The position numbers and the translations under genes are program-made. Below the pieces are notes generated by a model. It was not told the origin of the DNA and ran no database searches. It saw nothing but the letters and a program-made list of their open reading frames with translations. A stretch of 64,000 nucleotides of DNA from Leucaena leucocephala (lineage: Eukaryota; Streptophyta; Magnoliopsida; Fabales; Fabaceae). The stretch is taken from NCBI GenBank assembly GCA_037074615.1, contig CM073542.1, forward strand, positions 22,887,568-22,951,567, read 5' to 3'. How positions within the stretch are numbered: the first letter of the stretch is position 1; each line of letters starts with the position of its first letter. Below, piece after piece: positions 63,575 to 64,000 of the stretch.

Positions 63575-64000
63575 TTTAAGGTATTGTTTGGTTGGAGGGT
63601 TTTGGAGGGGTGATATAAGTATGTTTAGTTAGGAAAATTAGAGGAGAAATGATTTTTTTTGTCTTTTTTTGCTCCCTTATCTCTCTCTCTCACCCCTCCA
63701 AATTTGAGATTTTTTAGAGAAGTGAGAAATATTATGTATTATATTGACTAAATTACCCTTGCTTATTTTTCAATTTTCTATGTTTACCCGTAGTCGTAAA
63801 AAGCCTTCATCATTTCTCATTTACTTCATTCATCTTCCGCGTATACAGGCTCCATTTTCACCGTCAACACGCCTCTAACAATAGCTGTAAATCGCTACTA
63901 CCTACTCCGACAGCCTTAGGGAGAAGGGGGTGTTTTGAGAGCTGTTGCCCCTCTTGAATTAACTTCACAATCTGGTGATTTTTCATCTCCTTCCTCAAAC
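62880..64000. other. Right-end spacer
   Basis: It probably contains the promoter of the SecE-like gene (first few hundred bases) and then AT-rich DNA with an (AT)n run at 63541-63569. GTATTGTTTGGTTGGAGGG at about 63583 resembles the end of another MITE family, but its partner end would be beyond the window. No gene was recognised. Confidence 0.4.

Noticed and set aside
63583..64000. Possible further MITE at the right edge
   Set aside because: Only one possible end is visible, so termini and target duplication cannot be tested.

Overview
The window is nuclear DNA of a flowering plant, almost certainly a eudicot. The genes are split by GT-AG introns with AT-rich non-coding DNA between them. 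There is a plastid-type ADP-glucose pyrophosphorylase gene, a plant subtilase and a plant-type SecE-like gene. Plant pararetrovirus, LTR-element and MITE remnants lie in introns and spacers. No operons, CRISPR arrays, rRNA or tRNA genes were recognised. I cannot name the species.

Layout. 76-11668 (minus): MUN/DUF810 (Munc13-like) gene whose 3' end lies beyond the left edge; one 4.3 kb intron is filled by an endogenous caulimovirid remnant. 12814-21375 (minus): FPA-like RRM + SPOC RNA-binding protein with a 4.5 kb intron. 22573-25173 (plus): PHD-finger protein with a C-terminal telobox-type Myb. 26973-28049 (plus): broken KIN17 copy. 31008-32667 (plus): second PHD/Myb copy with one frame break. 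34801-37367 (plus): INO80 subunit of the IES6 type, with a small complete LTR element in intron 2. 40649-43463 (plus): ADP-glucose pyrophosphorylase small subunit. 44558-54042 (minus): secreted subtilase with a hAT-type MITE in a 4 kb intron. 57761-59184: decayed LTR element. 59937-61021 (minus): SecE-like membrane protein, 5' end unresolved, with a MITE upstream that is also present near 29 kb.

Exon models were built by hand. Frames were carried across every junction. The MUN part (959 codons), the FPA-like protein (907 aa), PHD copy 1, IES6 (124 aa), APS1 (520 aa) and the subtilase (775 aa) all splice without an internal stop.

The genes do not form one pathway. Three concern chromatin or telomeric DNA (the two PHD/Myb copies and IES6), one RNA processing, one starch synthesis, one extracellular proteolysis, one membrane traffic and one plastid protein translocation. 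The most unusual stretch is 22-33 kb: two PHD/telobox-Myb paralogues flank a dead KIN17 copy, and the KIN17 copy shares its upstream DNA with the second paralogue. That second paralogue carries a single-base frame break in a run of A. I found no convincing wholly new system.
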